DNA of 64,000 nt from positions 2,108,001-2,172,000 of the forward strand of contig NZ_CP118574.1 of the NCBI RefSeq assembly GCF_028898845.1, written 5' to 3'. The DNA is from Streptomyces sp. WZ-12 (GTDB lineage: Bacteria; Actinomycetota; Actinomycetes; Streptomycetales; Streptomycetaceae). Below the pieces are notes generated by a model. It did not search any database. It was not told where the DNA came from and saw only the letters and a list, made by a program, of their open reading frames with translations. The translations under genes were made by a program, and so were the position numbers. Of this stretch, positions 16,966-25,295 are shown piece by piece. Each line of letters begins with the position of its first letter. The stretch's first letter is position 1.

Positions 16966-17409
16966 TCACTTCTCCATGTGGGCCGCGAGGTTGGCGAGGA
17001 TCGCGTCGTAGATCCGGCCAAGTCCCTTGGGGGCGAAGGTCCGCTCGAAGAAGCCGCCGATGCCGGTGGCGCCCTGCCAGGTGGTGGTGACGACGACCTT
17101 GGCGCGGTTCTCGCCGGCCGGGGTGACGACCCAGGTGGTCACCATCGAGGAGTTGCGGTCCTTCTCCACCAACTGGCCGTCGGTCGGCTCGTCGACCTCC
17201 AGCAGGCAGTCGCGCACCCGCTTGCTGGTGGCCTGGAGCTTCCAGTGGACGAGGGTGCCCTTGCCGTCGCCGCCCTCACGGACCTCGTACTCGCTGAACT
17301 GCTCGGGCAGCAGTTGCCGGCGCGTGCCGCTGTAGTCGGCGAGCGCGTCGAACACATCCTCCGGATCCGCCGCGATCTCGCGCTGCGTGGTGGCCTCTAC
17401 CTGCCCCAT
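16966..17409 (-). CDS. SRPBCC (START-like) family protein
   Basis: A 147-residue helix-grip protein of the polyketide-cyclase/Bet v1-like superfamily: an N-terminal beta strand (GQVEATTQREIAADPEDVFDALADYSG), a long antiparallel sheet, and the C-terminal helix RIYDAILANLAAHMEK. Such proteins bind small hydrophobic ligands in a cavity; no catalytic residue can be named. The ATG at 17409 has GGAAGG upstream, and longer in-frame starts lack one. It is divergent from the radical SAM gene with a 173-bp shared promoter region. Confidence 0.85.
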   Translation of the reverse strand: MGQVEATTQREIAADPEDVFDALADYSGTRRQLLPEQFSEYEVREGGDGKGTLVHWKLQATSKRVRDCLLEVDEPTDGQLVEKDRNSSMVTTWVVTPAGENRAKVVVTTTWQGATGIGGFFERTFAPKGLGRIYDAILANLAAHMEK

Positions 17410-17526
17410 GTGTGCCTTCCTCCAGTAGTCGGCTGCCGGACCTGCGTGCGCCGCCAACCTGCGGTGCGCGGCCAAGCCAACCACCACTGGGCAGCGGGCC
17501 CAAATCCGGGTTGACACCCCGGAAGC

Positions 17527-17538
17527 GAATGTGTGTTC
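17527..17538. promoter_or_regulatory. LexA-box-like site between divergent genes
   Basis: GAAT-GTGT-GTTC differs at one base from the actinobacterial SOS box GAAC-N4-GTTC. It sits between a TTGACA (17511-17516) and TATTAT (17539-17544) upstream of the radical SAM gene. A single imperfect site is weak evidence. Confidence 0.25.
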
Positions 17539-17582
17539 TATTATCGACCCGGGGGCTCGGCAGGATCGCAACAGGAGGCCCG

Positions 17583-18611
17583 ATGCGCTGGGACAATCTG
17601 GGCGAAAGCCCATCCGCGCTGTTCGGCACGGATGTCGTCACCCGAACGGTGGACACCCCCGAGTTCCGCGGCATCACCTTCCACGAGGTGCGCGCCCGCT
17701 CCCTGGTGAACCGCGTCCCGGGCGCCTCCCGGATGCCGTTCGAATGGACCGTGAACCCGTACCGCGGGTGCAGCCACGCCTGCGTCTACTGCTTCGCGCG
17801 GAGCACCCACGGCTACCTCGACCTGGACACCGGCCTCGGCTTCGACACCCAGATCGTGGTCAAGGTCAACGGCCCCGAACTGCTGCGCCGGGAGCTGGCC
17901 GCACCCCGTTGGCGCGGCGACCACCTCGCGATGGGCACCAACGTCGACTGCTACCAACGGGCGGAGGGCCGCTACGCCCTGATGCCCGGCATCATCGCGG
18001 CGCTGCGGGACCGCGCCAACCCGTTCTCGATCCTCACCAAGGGCACCCTGATCCTGCGCGATCTGGAACTGTTGCGGCAGGCCGCCGGCGTCACCGACGT
18101 GGGCATCTCGGTCTCCGTCGGCTTCCTCGACGGCGAGTTGTGGCGCACCGTCGAACCGGGCACGCCCGCCCCCGGGCGCCGCCTGGACGTGGTGCGCACC
18201 CTCACCGCCCACGGCATCCCCTGCGGAGTGCTGATGGCCCCGGTGATCCCGTTCCTGTCCGACACCCCGGAGCAACTGCGGGCCACCGTCCGGGCCGTCG
18301 CCGAGGCGGGCGCCGACTCGGTCACGCCGCTGGTGCTGCATCTGCGGCCGGGCGCCCGCGAGTGGTTCCTGTCCTGGTTGGGCCGTCACCATCCGCACCT
18401 GGTGCGCCGCTACGAGGCGCTCTACGCCGGCGGCGCGTACGCGCCCAGGTGGTACCAGCGCCGGATCACCCGGCAGGTGCACGAGTTGGCGGCCGAGTAC
18501 GGCCTCGGGCCGTTCCGGCCGGGTCAGGCGCGGCGGATCCGGCCGGAGCCCGCACCGCCTGCCGAGACGGACGAACCGACGCCTGAGGCCACGCAGTTGA
18601 CGCTGCTGTGA
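17583..18611 (+). CDS. Radical SAM protein, Rv2578c/SplB-like family
   Basis: A 342-residue radical SAM enzyme. CSHACVYC supplies the three [4Fe-4S] cysteines C63, C67 and C70 (CxxxCxxC) right after NPYRGC, the signature of the Rv2578c-like group related to spore photoproduct lyase. The AdoMet-binding barrel continues with GTNVDCYQ, SILTKGTLILRD and GISVSVGF. The substrate is unknown in the literature I can recall; a DNA-related role is sometimes suggested from the SplB similarity. AGGAGG lies four bases before the ATG. Monocistronic; a 6-bp-arm inverted repeat (18675-18701) may end it. Confidence 0.9.
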   Translation: MRWDNLGESPSALFGTDVVTRTVDTPEFRGITFHEVRARSLVNRVPGASRMPFEWTVNPYRGCSHACVYCFARSTHGYLDLDTGLGFDTQIVVKVNGPELLRRELAAPRWRGDHLAMGTNVDCYQRAEGRYALMPGIIAALRDRANPFSILTKGTLILRDLELLRQAAGVTDVGISVSVGFLDGELWRTVEPGTPAPGRRLDVVRTLTAHGIPCGVLMAPVIPFLSDTPEQLRATVRAVAEAGADSVTPLVLHLRPGAREWFLSWLGRHHPHLVRRYEALYAGGAYAPRWYQRRITRQVHELAAEYGLGPFRPGQARRIRPEPAPPAETDEPTPEATQLTLL

Positions 18612-18921
18612 GGCGCCGGACGGGCCCCTGCGCGCCCGGGCGGGCCCGGCGCGACTTTCAGGGACCGGCGGCGTCCAGGGCGCGCGCCAGGCGGTCCCTG
18701 GCGGCCGTGCCCGGTGCGCGGCGCCCCGGCGGTCTCCAGAGGTGTGAGTGCCATGCCGGAAGCCTCGGACCCTGACCCCAGGGGCAAGGTCACGTGCGGT
18801 GTCCAGGAGGCGTTCCCCAGGAGTGGCCGGGCGGACCGAAATCGGATTGACCGGCGTCCACGACGGACCGGACCCTCGACGGAATGTGCCGGACGGGGAG
18901 GCGGATGTCGTGGAGACCGCG
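18612..18921. other. 310-bp spacer upstream of the GNAT gene
   Basis: Contains an inverted repeat CCAGGG-N15-CCCTGG (18675-18701), a possible terminator for the radical SAM gene. Nothing else is recognised. Arg/Pro-rich frames here are not considered genes. Confidence 0.5.
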
Positions 18922-19515
18922 ATGCGGGGGACGGATGGGGCTGATGAGGGGATGGCGGTGCGGCCGGAGCGGGGGTTGCGGGTACGCGAGATGGCGGAGG
19001 CCGATGTCGACGCGGTCGCGGAAGTACGGGTCCGTGGTTGGCGGTCGGCGTACCGGGGGCTGATGCCACCGGCGTACCTGGCGGCGCTGAGCGTGGCGGA
19101 GGACGCCGAGCGGCGGCGGGAGTGGTTCGCGCGCCGCCGGCCCGAGGCGTGGGAGCTGGTGGCCGAGCGGTCCGGCAAGGTCGTCGGTTGGCTGGCCGCC
19201 GGACCGGCCCGGGATCCCGATCTCGCGCCGGGCGGCGGGGAGTTGTCCGGCCGCTCGCCCGCGGCCGAGCTGCTGGCCCTCTACGTGGCGCCGCCGCTCA
19301 TCGGGACGGGCGTCGGCCGGGCGCTGTTGGCCGCCGGGACGGCCCGGGCGCGGGCCCGGGGCTTCGGCGCGCTGTCCCTGTGGGTGGTGCGCGGCAACGC
19401 CCGTGCCCAACGCTTCTACGAGCGGGCCGGGTTCGCACCGGACGGGGCGGAGCGGTCCGACGACGTGGCCGGTTGGCGCGTTCCGGAGCTGCGCTACCGG
19501 CGCCCGCTCCCGTAG
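18922..19515 (+). CDS. GNAT-family N-acetyltransferase
   Basis: A 197-residue acetyltransferase. The N-terminal strand-helix LRVREMAEADVDAVAEVRVRGWRSAYRGLMP is typical of RimI-like GNATs. Motif A, LLALYVAPPLIGTGVGRALLAAG, binds the acetyl-CoA pyrophosphate. The C-terminal LWVVRGNARAQRFYERAGF supplies the usual Tyr general acid. The acceptor is unknown. The chosen ATG has GGAG seven bases upstream. An ATG ten codons later (MAVRP) is possible, while longer extensions give non-GNAT sequence. The gene ends 18 bp from the convergent HEAT-repeat gene. Confidence 0.85.
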   Translation: MRGTDGADEGMAVRPERGLRVREMAEADVDAVAEVRVRGWRSAYRGLMPPAYLAALSVAEDAERRREWFARRRPEAWELVAERSGKVVGWLAAGPARDPDLAPGGGELSGRSPAAELLALYVAPPLIGTGVGRALLAAGTARARARGFGALSLWVVRGNARAQRFYERAGFAPDGAERSDDVAGWRVPELRYRRPLP

Positions 19516-19533
19516 GGCGGTGGCCCCGTGCCC

Positions 19534-20211
19534 CTAGGCGACCGGGCCGGCACGGCCGGCCTCTCCTGGCGCCCTGTCGGCGGCCCAGCCGCTGACCACC
19601 CCCGGTGGGTCCTCGTGGACGCCGAGGCGGGCCAGGGATGCCGAGGCGGCCGCGGCCAGCCGGGGATGGGCGGCGGCCGCCCGCAGCGCCGGCACGGCCC
19701 GCTTGTCGCCGAGCGCGCCCAGCCCCTCCACGCAGGCCAACGCGACCCGCCAGTACGGGTTGTGCGGGGTCAACAGCCGTTCCAGGGTGGCGATCAGTGC
19801 CGGGACGGACTGCGGGGCGCGGAGTTCGGCGAGCAGGCGGACGGGGTGCAGGGCGTAGGCGGTGCGCAGCGGGTTGGTGGCCAGGGCCGCCGCGGCCCGG
19901 GCGGTGCGCGGGTCGCCCAGCTTGCCCAGGGCGTGGGCGGCGGTGGCGCAGCGGACCGGTTCGCGGTAGTTGAGCAGCAGGACCAGGGTCTCGAAGGCGC
20001 GTTTGTCGCCGGCGCAGCCCAGGATGAAGGCGGCGATCTCCCGTGCCCACAGGGGGCGTTCCACCGCGGTCAGTATCCGGGCGAGTTCCTCGCGGCCGGC
20101 CGGGGTGTTCTTGCGGGCCAGCCCGAGCAGCCGCTCGTAGGCGACCAGATCCTGCGGGGAGCGGAGTTCGGCCCGCACCCGGTCCGTCAACTCATGGAAT
20201 TCGTCTTCCAT
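19534..20211 (-). CDS. HEAT-repeat protein
   Basis: A 225-residue all-helical scaffold protein. At least four HEAT-like helical pairs are visible: WAREIAAFILGCAGDKRAFETLVLLL, CATAAHALGKLGDPRTARAAAALA, VRLLAELRAPQSVPALIATLERLL and ALACVEGLGALGDKRAVPALRAAA. The GD(K/P)RA turn is repeated, as in PBS-lyase HEAT motifs. No enzymatic residues are seen; it probably mediates protein-protein contacts. GGGAG lies six bases before the ATG. It stands alone on the minus strand. Confidence 0.85.
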   Translation of the reverse strand: MEDEFHELTDRVRAELRSPQDLVAYERLLGLARKNTPAGREELARILTAVERPLWAREIAAFILGCAGDKRAFETLVLLLNYREPVRCATAAHALGKLGDPRTARAAAALATNPLRTAYALHPVRLLAELRAPQSVPALIATLERLLTPHNPYWRVALACVEGLGALGDKRAVPALRAAAAHPRLAAAASASLARLGVHEDPPGVVSGWAADRAPGEAGRAGPVA

Positions 20212-20658
20212 TTACCGCTCCCCTCCCGCTGGCCGGGCCGGCTCTCCCGGCGTGGCCCGCACCACAACCTCATGCCCCGCATTACCCCTGGCGCTTCGGT
20301 TACCCACCGGTTAACCTGCTTCAACGAGCAGCACCCCTGCTCGGGCGGCCTGGTGACGCAGCCGCCGGAGTGTGACGTCGGTTCGGCACACCGCAACAGC
20401 ACCACGCGTGCGCGGGCACGACAGCCCCGCGCGCGGCATCCACACAGCACGCCCCTCAGGGGGGAAGCAGCGCGGCCTCGGGACAGGGTCCGCCGCGCTC
20501 CTCCACAGTAGGCGCCGCCCGCGGTGCCGTGGCTCCCGCGGCCCAACCGCCGCCGGTAGACCGCGCGTTGCCGCAGTGTTCCGCGCCGTGCGCCAGCCCC
20601 TTCAGTCGTCACGTTCTCCCCTTGCCCTTACAAGGGGAACACCCTCAGGAGTCTCGTG
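20212..20658. other. 447-bp divergent spacer before the 3-hydroxyacyl-CoA dehydrogenase gene
   Basis: No gene. It holds promoters for the divergent HEAT and dehydrogenase genes that I cannot pinpoint, an imperfect GGTTA-N9-TAACC repeat near 20300, and the CCCCTTG/CAAGGGG hairpin at its right end. Confidence 0.5.
20618..20637 (+). promoter_or_regulatory. Leader hairpin or operator CCCCTTG-N6-CAAGGGG
   Basis: A perfect 7-bp-arm inverted repeat ends nine bases before the AGGAG ribosome-binding site of the double dehydrogenase. At this position it could control translation or be a repressor site. Confidence 0.4.
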
Positions 20659-22485
20659 ATGGGCCCTCAGTCCACCCCTGATCTCTCCACCGTCCGCTCC
20701 GCGCTGTCCCTGTCCACCGTCGCCGTCGTCGGCCTGGGCACCATGGGCACCGGCATCGCCCAGGTGTTGACCCGCGCCGGCCGCACGGTCATCGGCATCG
20801 ACACCGACGAGTCCGCGATCCGGCGGGCCCGGGCCGCCCTCGAAACCGCCACCGCCCGCGCCGTGCAGCGGGAGCGGATCACCGAACGGGAGCGGCAGGA
20901 CGCGCTGTCCCGCTTCCGCACCGCCGGCGATCTGCGGGCCGCCGCCGACGCCGATCTCGTCATCGAGGTGGTGCCGGAGGACTACGACCTCAAGCGGGAG
21001 ATCTTCGCCGCGCTGGACGGCATCGTGCGCCCGGACACCATCCTGGCCACCGGCACCAACGCGCTGTCGGTGACCCGGCTCGCCGCCGATTCCCAGCGCC
21101 CCGAGCGGGTGCTCGGCGTCCACTTCTTCAACCCGGCGCCGGCCATGAAGCTGGTCGAGGTGGTCTCCTCGGTGCTGACCGCGCCGACCGCGGTCGCCGC
21201 CGTCACCGACCTCGCCCGCGAGTTGGGCAAGGACCCGATCGCGGTCGGCGACCGCCCGGGATTCGTCGCCGACGGGCTGCTGTTCGGCTATCTCAATCAG
21301 GCCGCCGCGATGTACGAGTCGCGGTACGCCACCCGCGAGGACATCGACGCCGCGATGCGGCTCGGCTGCGGCCTGCCGATGGGGCCGCTGGCCCTGCTCG
21401 ACCTGATCGGCGTGGATACCGCCCGTACGGTCCTGGAGGCGATGTACGCCGAGTCCCGCGACCGGCTGCACGCGCCCGCGCCGATCCTCGGCCAGCTCGC
21501 GGACGCCGGGCTGACCGGCCGCAAGGCGGGCCGCGGCTTCTACACCTATGAGGCGCCCGGTTCCGCGACCGTCGTGCCGGACGACCTCACGCCGGCCGGC
21601 ACCGACGCCGACGGCCGGGCGGCCGGCCGTCCGGTCCGCAGCGTCGGCGTCGCCGGCTCCGGCACGATGGCCAGCGGCATCGCCGAGGTCTTCGCCAAGG
21701 CGGGCTTCGCGGTGGTGCTGGCCGCCCGCAGCCAGGAGAAGGCGGAGCGGGCCAAGGCCCGGATCGCCGCGTCGCTGGGCCGCTCGGTGGACAAGGGCCG
21801 GCTGACCGCCGAGGCGCGCGACGCGGCGCTGGCGGCGATCACCCCGTCCGGGTCGCTGGACGCGTTCGCCGACGTCGACCTGGCGGTGGAGGCGGTGGCC
21901 GAGGAACTGGCCGTCAAACAGCAGTTGTTCCGCACCCTGGACACGGTCTGCAAGCCGGGCGCCGTGCTGGCCACCACCACCTCCTCGCTGCCGGTCGTCG
22001 CCTGCGCCCGCGCCACCTCGCGCCCCCAGGACGTCATCGGGATGCACTTCTTCAACCCGGCGCCGGCCATGAAGCTGGTCGAGGTGGTCCGCACCGTCCT
22101 CACCGCCGACGACGTGCACGCCACGGTGCGCGCGGTCTGCGCGAAGGTCCGCAAGCACCCGGTGGACTGCGGCGACCGGGCCGGGTTCATCGTCAACGCG
22201 CTGCTGTTCCCGTACTTGAACAACGCGGTCAAGATGGTCCAGGAGCACTACGCGTCGCCGGACGACATCGACGCCGCGATGAAGCTGGGCGGCGGCTACC
22301 CGATGGGCCCGTTCGAGCTGTTGGACGTGGTCGGTCTGGATGTCTCCCTCGCCATCGAGAAGGTGCTGCACGCCGCGTTCCGCGACCCGGGACTGGCACC
22401 GGCGCCGCTGCTGGAGCACCTGGTCGCGGCGGGCTGCCTCGGCCGGAAGACCGGCCGCGGCTTCCGTGAGTACGCCCGGCGCTGA
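20659..22485 (+). CDS. Fused double 3-hydroxybutyryl-CoA dehydrogenase
   Basis: A 608-residue protein made of two complete 3-hydroxyacyl-CoA dehydrogenases in tandem. Each half has a Rossmann NAD site (VVGLGTMGTGIAQV near residue 24 and VAGSGTMASGIAEV near 332), a shared HFFNPAPAMKLVEVV catalytic His segment, a GDR-GF strand, and a C-terminal helical dimer domain ending GRK-GRGF. It would interconvert acetoacetyl-CoA and 3-hydroxybutyryl-CoA, feeding crotonyl-CoA to the downstream ethylmalonyl-CoA pathway. A 45-base stretch is identical in both halves (21121-21165 and 22045-22089). AGGAG lies seven bases before the ATG; a GTG one codon earlier is the alternative start. Confidence 0.92.
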   Translation: MGPQSTPDLSTVRSALSLSTVAVVGLGTMGTGIAQVLTRAGRTVIGIDTDESAIRRARAALETATARAVQRERITERERQDALSRFRTAGDLRAAADADLVIEVVPEDYDLKREIFAALDGIVRPDTILATGTNALSVTRLAADSQRPERVLGVHFFNPAPAMKLVEVVSSVLTAPTAVAAVTDLARELGKDPIAVGDRPGFVADGLLFGYLNQAAAMYESRYATREDIDAAMRLGCGLPMGPLALLDLIGVDTARTVLEAMYAESRDRLHAPAPILGQLADAGLTGRKAGRGFYTYEAPGSATVVPDDLTPAGTDADGRAAGRPVRSVGVAGSGTMASGIAEVFAKAGFAVVLAARSQEKAERAKARIAASLGRSVDKGRLTAEARDAALAAITPSGSLDAFADVDLAVEAVAEELAVKQQLFRTLDTVCKPGAVLATTTSSLPVVACARATSRPQDVIGMHFFNPAPAMKLVEVVRTVLTADDVHATVRAVCAKVRKHPVDCGDRAGFIVNALLFPYLNNAVKMVQEHYASPDDIDAAMKLGGGYPMGPFELLDVVGLDVSLAIEKVLHAAFRDPGLAPAPLLEHLVAAGCLGRKTGRGFREYARR

Positions 22486-22609
22486 CCCGCGGCGGCGCCC
22501 CCGGAGCGGGGGCGGGTGGGGCGGACTGCTGGAGCCCTCGGCCGGCGGCCCGCCCCAGGTCACGCGGGTCGGAGCGGCACCTCATGCCGCAGGACGCAGG
22601 AATATGCAG

Positions 22610-22615
22610 TACCTT
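22610..22615 (+). promoter_or_regulatory. -10 box of leaderless tetR gene
   Basis: TACCTT followed by six bases and the ATG at 22622 fits a leaderless transcript. No clear -35 is present. Confidence 0.4.
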
Positions 22616-22621
22616 CCCCAC

Positions 22622-23425
22622 ATGTCCCAGCCCGCTCGCCCGCACTCCTCCGACGCCTCCGACTCCCCCACTCCCGGCACCCGCCGGGCGGCCGCCCAAC
22701 GCCTCAAGATGCGCCGGGAACTCTCGGCCGCCGCCATGGAGCTGTTCGCGACGAAGGGATACGAGGCGACCACGGTCGACGAGATCGCGGCCGCCGCGGG
22801 CGTCGCCCGGCGCACCTTCTTCCGCCACTTCCGCTCCAAGGAAGAGGCGATCTTCCCCGACCACGACGACACCCTGGTGCGCGCCGAGGCCGTCCTGGAC
22901 GCCGCCCCGCCGCACGAGAACCCCCTCGACACGGTCTGCCGCGGCATCAAGGAAGTCATGCGGATGTACGCGTCCGCGCCCGCGGTGTCGGTGGCCCGTT
23001 ACCGCCTCACCCGTGAGGTACCCACCCTCCGGGAGGCCGAGATCGCCTCGGTGGCCCGCTACGAGCGGCTGTTCACCCGCTATCTGCTGGGCCACTTCGA
23101 CGAGGGCGCGCACCGCGAGGGCGACGACGACCCGTTGCTCGCCGAGGTCGCCGCGTCCGCCGTGGTCACCGCGCACAACCACGTGCTGCGCCGCTGGCTG
23201 CGGGCCGGCGCGGAGGGCGATGTGGAGACCCAGTTGGACCACGCCTTCGAGATCGTCCGGGAGACGTTCGGCGCGGGCATCGGCGCGGGCCGGGCCACCT
23301 CCGCGGAGGCGCCGCCGGCCGCCGTCTCCCGGGAGGGCGAGGTACTGGTCGCGGTCGCCCGCACCGACGCCCCCCTCGACGAGGTCATGCGCACCATCCG
23401 CAAGGCCCTCAAGGAACACCACTGA
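22622..23425 (+). CDS. TetR-family regulator next to the ethylmalonyl-CoA operon
   Basis: A 267-residue regulator. Residues ~22-75 form the TetR HTH: RRELSAAAMELFATKGYEATTVDEIAAAAGVARRTFFRHFRSKEEAIF. A long alpha-helical ligand-binding domain follows, plus a C-terminal extension (~210-267) with a basic end. It lies between the double dehydrogenase and the Ccr operon, all co-oriented, so it is the obvious candidate regulator of crotonyl-CoA/ethylmalonyl-CoA flux, possibly sensing an acyl-CoA; this is inference. The ATG at 22622 is six bases after a -10-like TACCTT. An upstream ATG at 22604 (adding MQYLPH) is the alternative start. Confidence 0.88.
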   Translation: MSQPARPHSSDASDSPTPGTRRAAAQRLKMRRELSAAAMELFATKGYEATTVDEIAAAAGVARRTFFRHFRSKEEAIFPDHDDTLVRAEAVLDAAPPHENPLDTVCRGIKEVMRMYASAPAVSVARYRLTREVPTLREAEIASVARYERLFTRYLLGHFDEGAHREGDDDPLLAEVAASAVVTAHNHVLRRWLRAGAEGDVETQLDHAFEIVRETFGAGIGAGRATSAEAPPAAVSREGEVLVAVARTDAPLDEVMRTIRKALKEHH

Positions 23426-23440
23426 CCCGAGCCCGCGGCT

Positions 23441-23464
23441 CCGGGCCCGGGCCCGGGCCCGGGC
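23441..23464 (+). terminator. (CCGGGC)4 self-complementary repeat after tetR
   Basis: Four perfect tandem hexamers begin 15 bases beyond the tetR stop. They can form GC stems and are slippage-prone. Confidence 0.4.
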
Positions 23465-23587
23465 AAGATCCGTAACGCATCCCACCACCCGCCCCGTTCG
23501 CGTCCGCCGTCTTCCCATGGCGGACGCGGGCGGGGCGGTCCCCATTCCGGCCGCGGGCGCCCCAATCGGCGCCGACGCGGGCGCAGT

Positions 23588-23604
23588 TGAGCGATCATCG
23601 CTCA
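23588..23604. promoter_or_regulatory. 17-bp palindromic operator candidate upstream of ccr
   Basis: TGAGCGAT-C-ATCGCTCA has perfect 8-bp arms around one base, the size and symmetry of a TetR-family site. It lies 48 bp upstream of the predicted -35 of the ccr operon and 160 bp downstream of tetR. Confidence 0.55.
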
Positions 23605-23651
23605 TCTGAAGCCCGGTTTACTCAACCGAGAAATTCATGGCACTCAGTGTC

Positions 23652-23680
23652 TTGCGGGCTGGCACGCGGTGTCATACGTT
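23652..23680 (+). promoter_or_regulatory. Predicted housekeeping promoter of the ccr operon
   Basis: TTGCGG and TACGTT are separated by exactly 17 bases, giving a start near 23687 and a leader of about 220 bases. No riboswitch fold was recognised in the leader. Confidence 0.5.
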
Positions 23681-23905
23681 GTTGGTGTCCGGGCGGCCGG
23701 CACACCGATCAACCCCGGTGCGCCGACTGTCCCCGCAAGTACTTCGCGCGCCCGGACGCCTGCGTCACAGGCACCTCCCAGCTACCGCTGGACCCGCGCT
23801 CACCCGCGCCATGCCGAGCACCACCGGCCGAACCGACGGCACCGCCCCGCACCACCCCCGACGTTCCCTCAAGCCGTTCCATACGTGCTTCGCCGGAGGC
23901 ATACC

Positions 23906-25282
23906 GTGAACCAGATACTCGACGCGATCCTCGCGCCCGACAGTACCCGCGAGGACTTCGCCGCCCTTCTCCTCCCCGAGTCGTACCGCGCGGTCACCGT
24001 GCACAAGGACGAGGCCGACATGTTCGCCGGCCTGTCCACCCGCGAGAAGGACCCCCGCAAGTCCCTGCACGTCGAGGACGTGCCGGTGCCCGAACTCGGC
24101 CCCGGCGAGGCCCTGGTGGCCGTGATGGCCTCCTCGGTGAACTACAACTCCGTGTGGACCTCGATCTTCGAGCCGCTGTCGACCTTCGGCTTCCTGGAGC
24201 GCTACGGGCGGCTCTCGCCGCTGGCCAAGCGGCACGACCTGCCCTACCACGTCATCGGGTCGGACCTGGCCGGCGTGGTGCTGCGCACCGGCCCCGGCGT
24301 CAACGCCTGGCACCCCGGCGACGAGGTGGTCGCGCACTGCCTGTCCGTGGAGTTGGAGTCCTCCGACGGCCACAACGACACCATGCTCGACCCCGAGCAG
24401 CGGATCTGGGGCTTCGAGACCAACTTCGGCGGCCTGGCGGAGATCGCGCTGGTCAAGTCCAACCAGTTGATGCCCAAGCCGCGGCACCTGAGCTGGGAGG
24501 AGGCGGCGGCCCCGGGGCTGGTGAACTCCACCGCCTACCGGCAGTTGGTCTCGCAGAACGGCGCGGCGATGAAGCAGGGCGACAACGTCCTGATCTGGGG
24601 CGCCAGCGGCGGCCTCGGCTCGTACGCCACGCAGTTCGCGCTGGCCGGCGGCGCCAACCCGATCTGTGTGGTCTCCAACGACCAAAAGGCGGAGATCTGC
24701 CGGAAGATGGGCGCCGAGGCGATCATCGACCGGAGCGCCGAGGGGTACAAGTTCTGGAAGGACGAGCACAACCAGGACCCCAGGGAGTGGAAGCGGTTCG
24801 GCAAGCGGATCCGCGAACTGACCGACGGCGAGGACGTGGACATCGTCTTCGAGCACCCGGGCCGGGAGACCTTCGGTGCCTCGGTCTACGTCACCCGCAA
24901 GGGCGGCACCATCGTTACCTGCGCCTCGACCTCCGGTTACCAGCACGAGTACGACAACCGCTACCTGTGGATGTCGCTGAAGCGGATCGTCGGCTCGCAC
25001 TTCGCCAACTACCGGGAGGCATGGGAGGCCAACCGCCTGATCGCCAAGGGCAAGATCCACCCCACGCTCTCCAAGACCTACCGCCTGGACGAGACCGGCC
25101 AGGCAGCGCACGACGTCCACCGCAACATCCACCAGGGCAAGGTCGGCGTGTTGTGCCTGGCCCCCGAGGAGGGCATGGGCGTGCGCGACGAGGAGAAGCG
25201 CGCCAAGCACATCGACGCGATCAATCTGTTCCGCAACGACGCGCCGGGGCAGCACGCCGGCGCCTCCGGGCGGAACGCCTGA
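23906..25282 (+). CDS. ccr: Crotonyl-CoA carboxylase/reductase
   Basis: A 458-residue medium-chain reductase that reductively carboxylates crotonyl-CoA to (2S)-ethylmalonyl-CoA with NADPH and CO2. The four residues known to hold CO2 in the Kitasatospora enzyme (Asn81, Phe170, Glu171, His365) are all present at identical numbering: NYN81SVW, WGF170E171TNFGG and GSH365FANY. The NADPH Rossmann motif is WGASGGLGSYA (231-241). The GTG start with GGAGG six bases upstream makes this numbering exact; a longer upstream ATG is rejected. First gene of a five-gene operon. Besides C2 assimilation it supplies ethylmalonyl-CoA, a polyketide extender. Confidence 0.97.
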   Translation: MNQILDAILAPDSTREDFAALLLPESYRAVTVHKDEADMFAGLSTREKDPRKSLHVEDVPVPELGPGEALVAVMASSVNYNSVWTSIFEPLSTFGFLERYGRLSPLAKRHDLPYHVIGSDLAGVVLRTGPGVNAWHPGDEVVAHCLSVELESSDGHNDTMLDPEQRIWGFETNFGGLAEIALVKSNQLMPKPRHLSWEEAAAPGLVNSTAYRQLVSQNGAAMKQGDNVLIWGASGGLGSYATQFALAGGANPICVVSNDQKAEICRKMGAEAIIDRSAEGYKFWKDEHNQDPREWKRFGKRIRELTDGEDVDIVFEHPGRETFGASVYVTRKGGTIVTCASTSGYQHEYDNRYLWMSLKRIVGSHFANYREAWEANRLIAKGKIHPTLSKTYRLDETGQAAHDVHRNIHQGKVGVLCLAPEEGMGVRDEEKRAKHIDAINLFRNDAPGQHAGASGRNA

Positions 25283-25295
25283 GAATCGGGATCAC

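Larger units (their letters stand above)
23426..23905. other. 480-bp spacer between tetR and ccr
   Basis: No gene. In order it contains four tandem CCGGGC hexamers (23441-23464) that can fold as a terminator, the 17-bp TGAGCGAT-C-ATCGCTCA palindrome, a well-spaced promoter, and a ~220-base apparent 5' leader of ccr. Confidence 0.6.
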
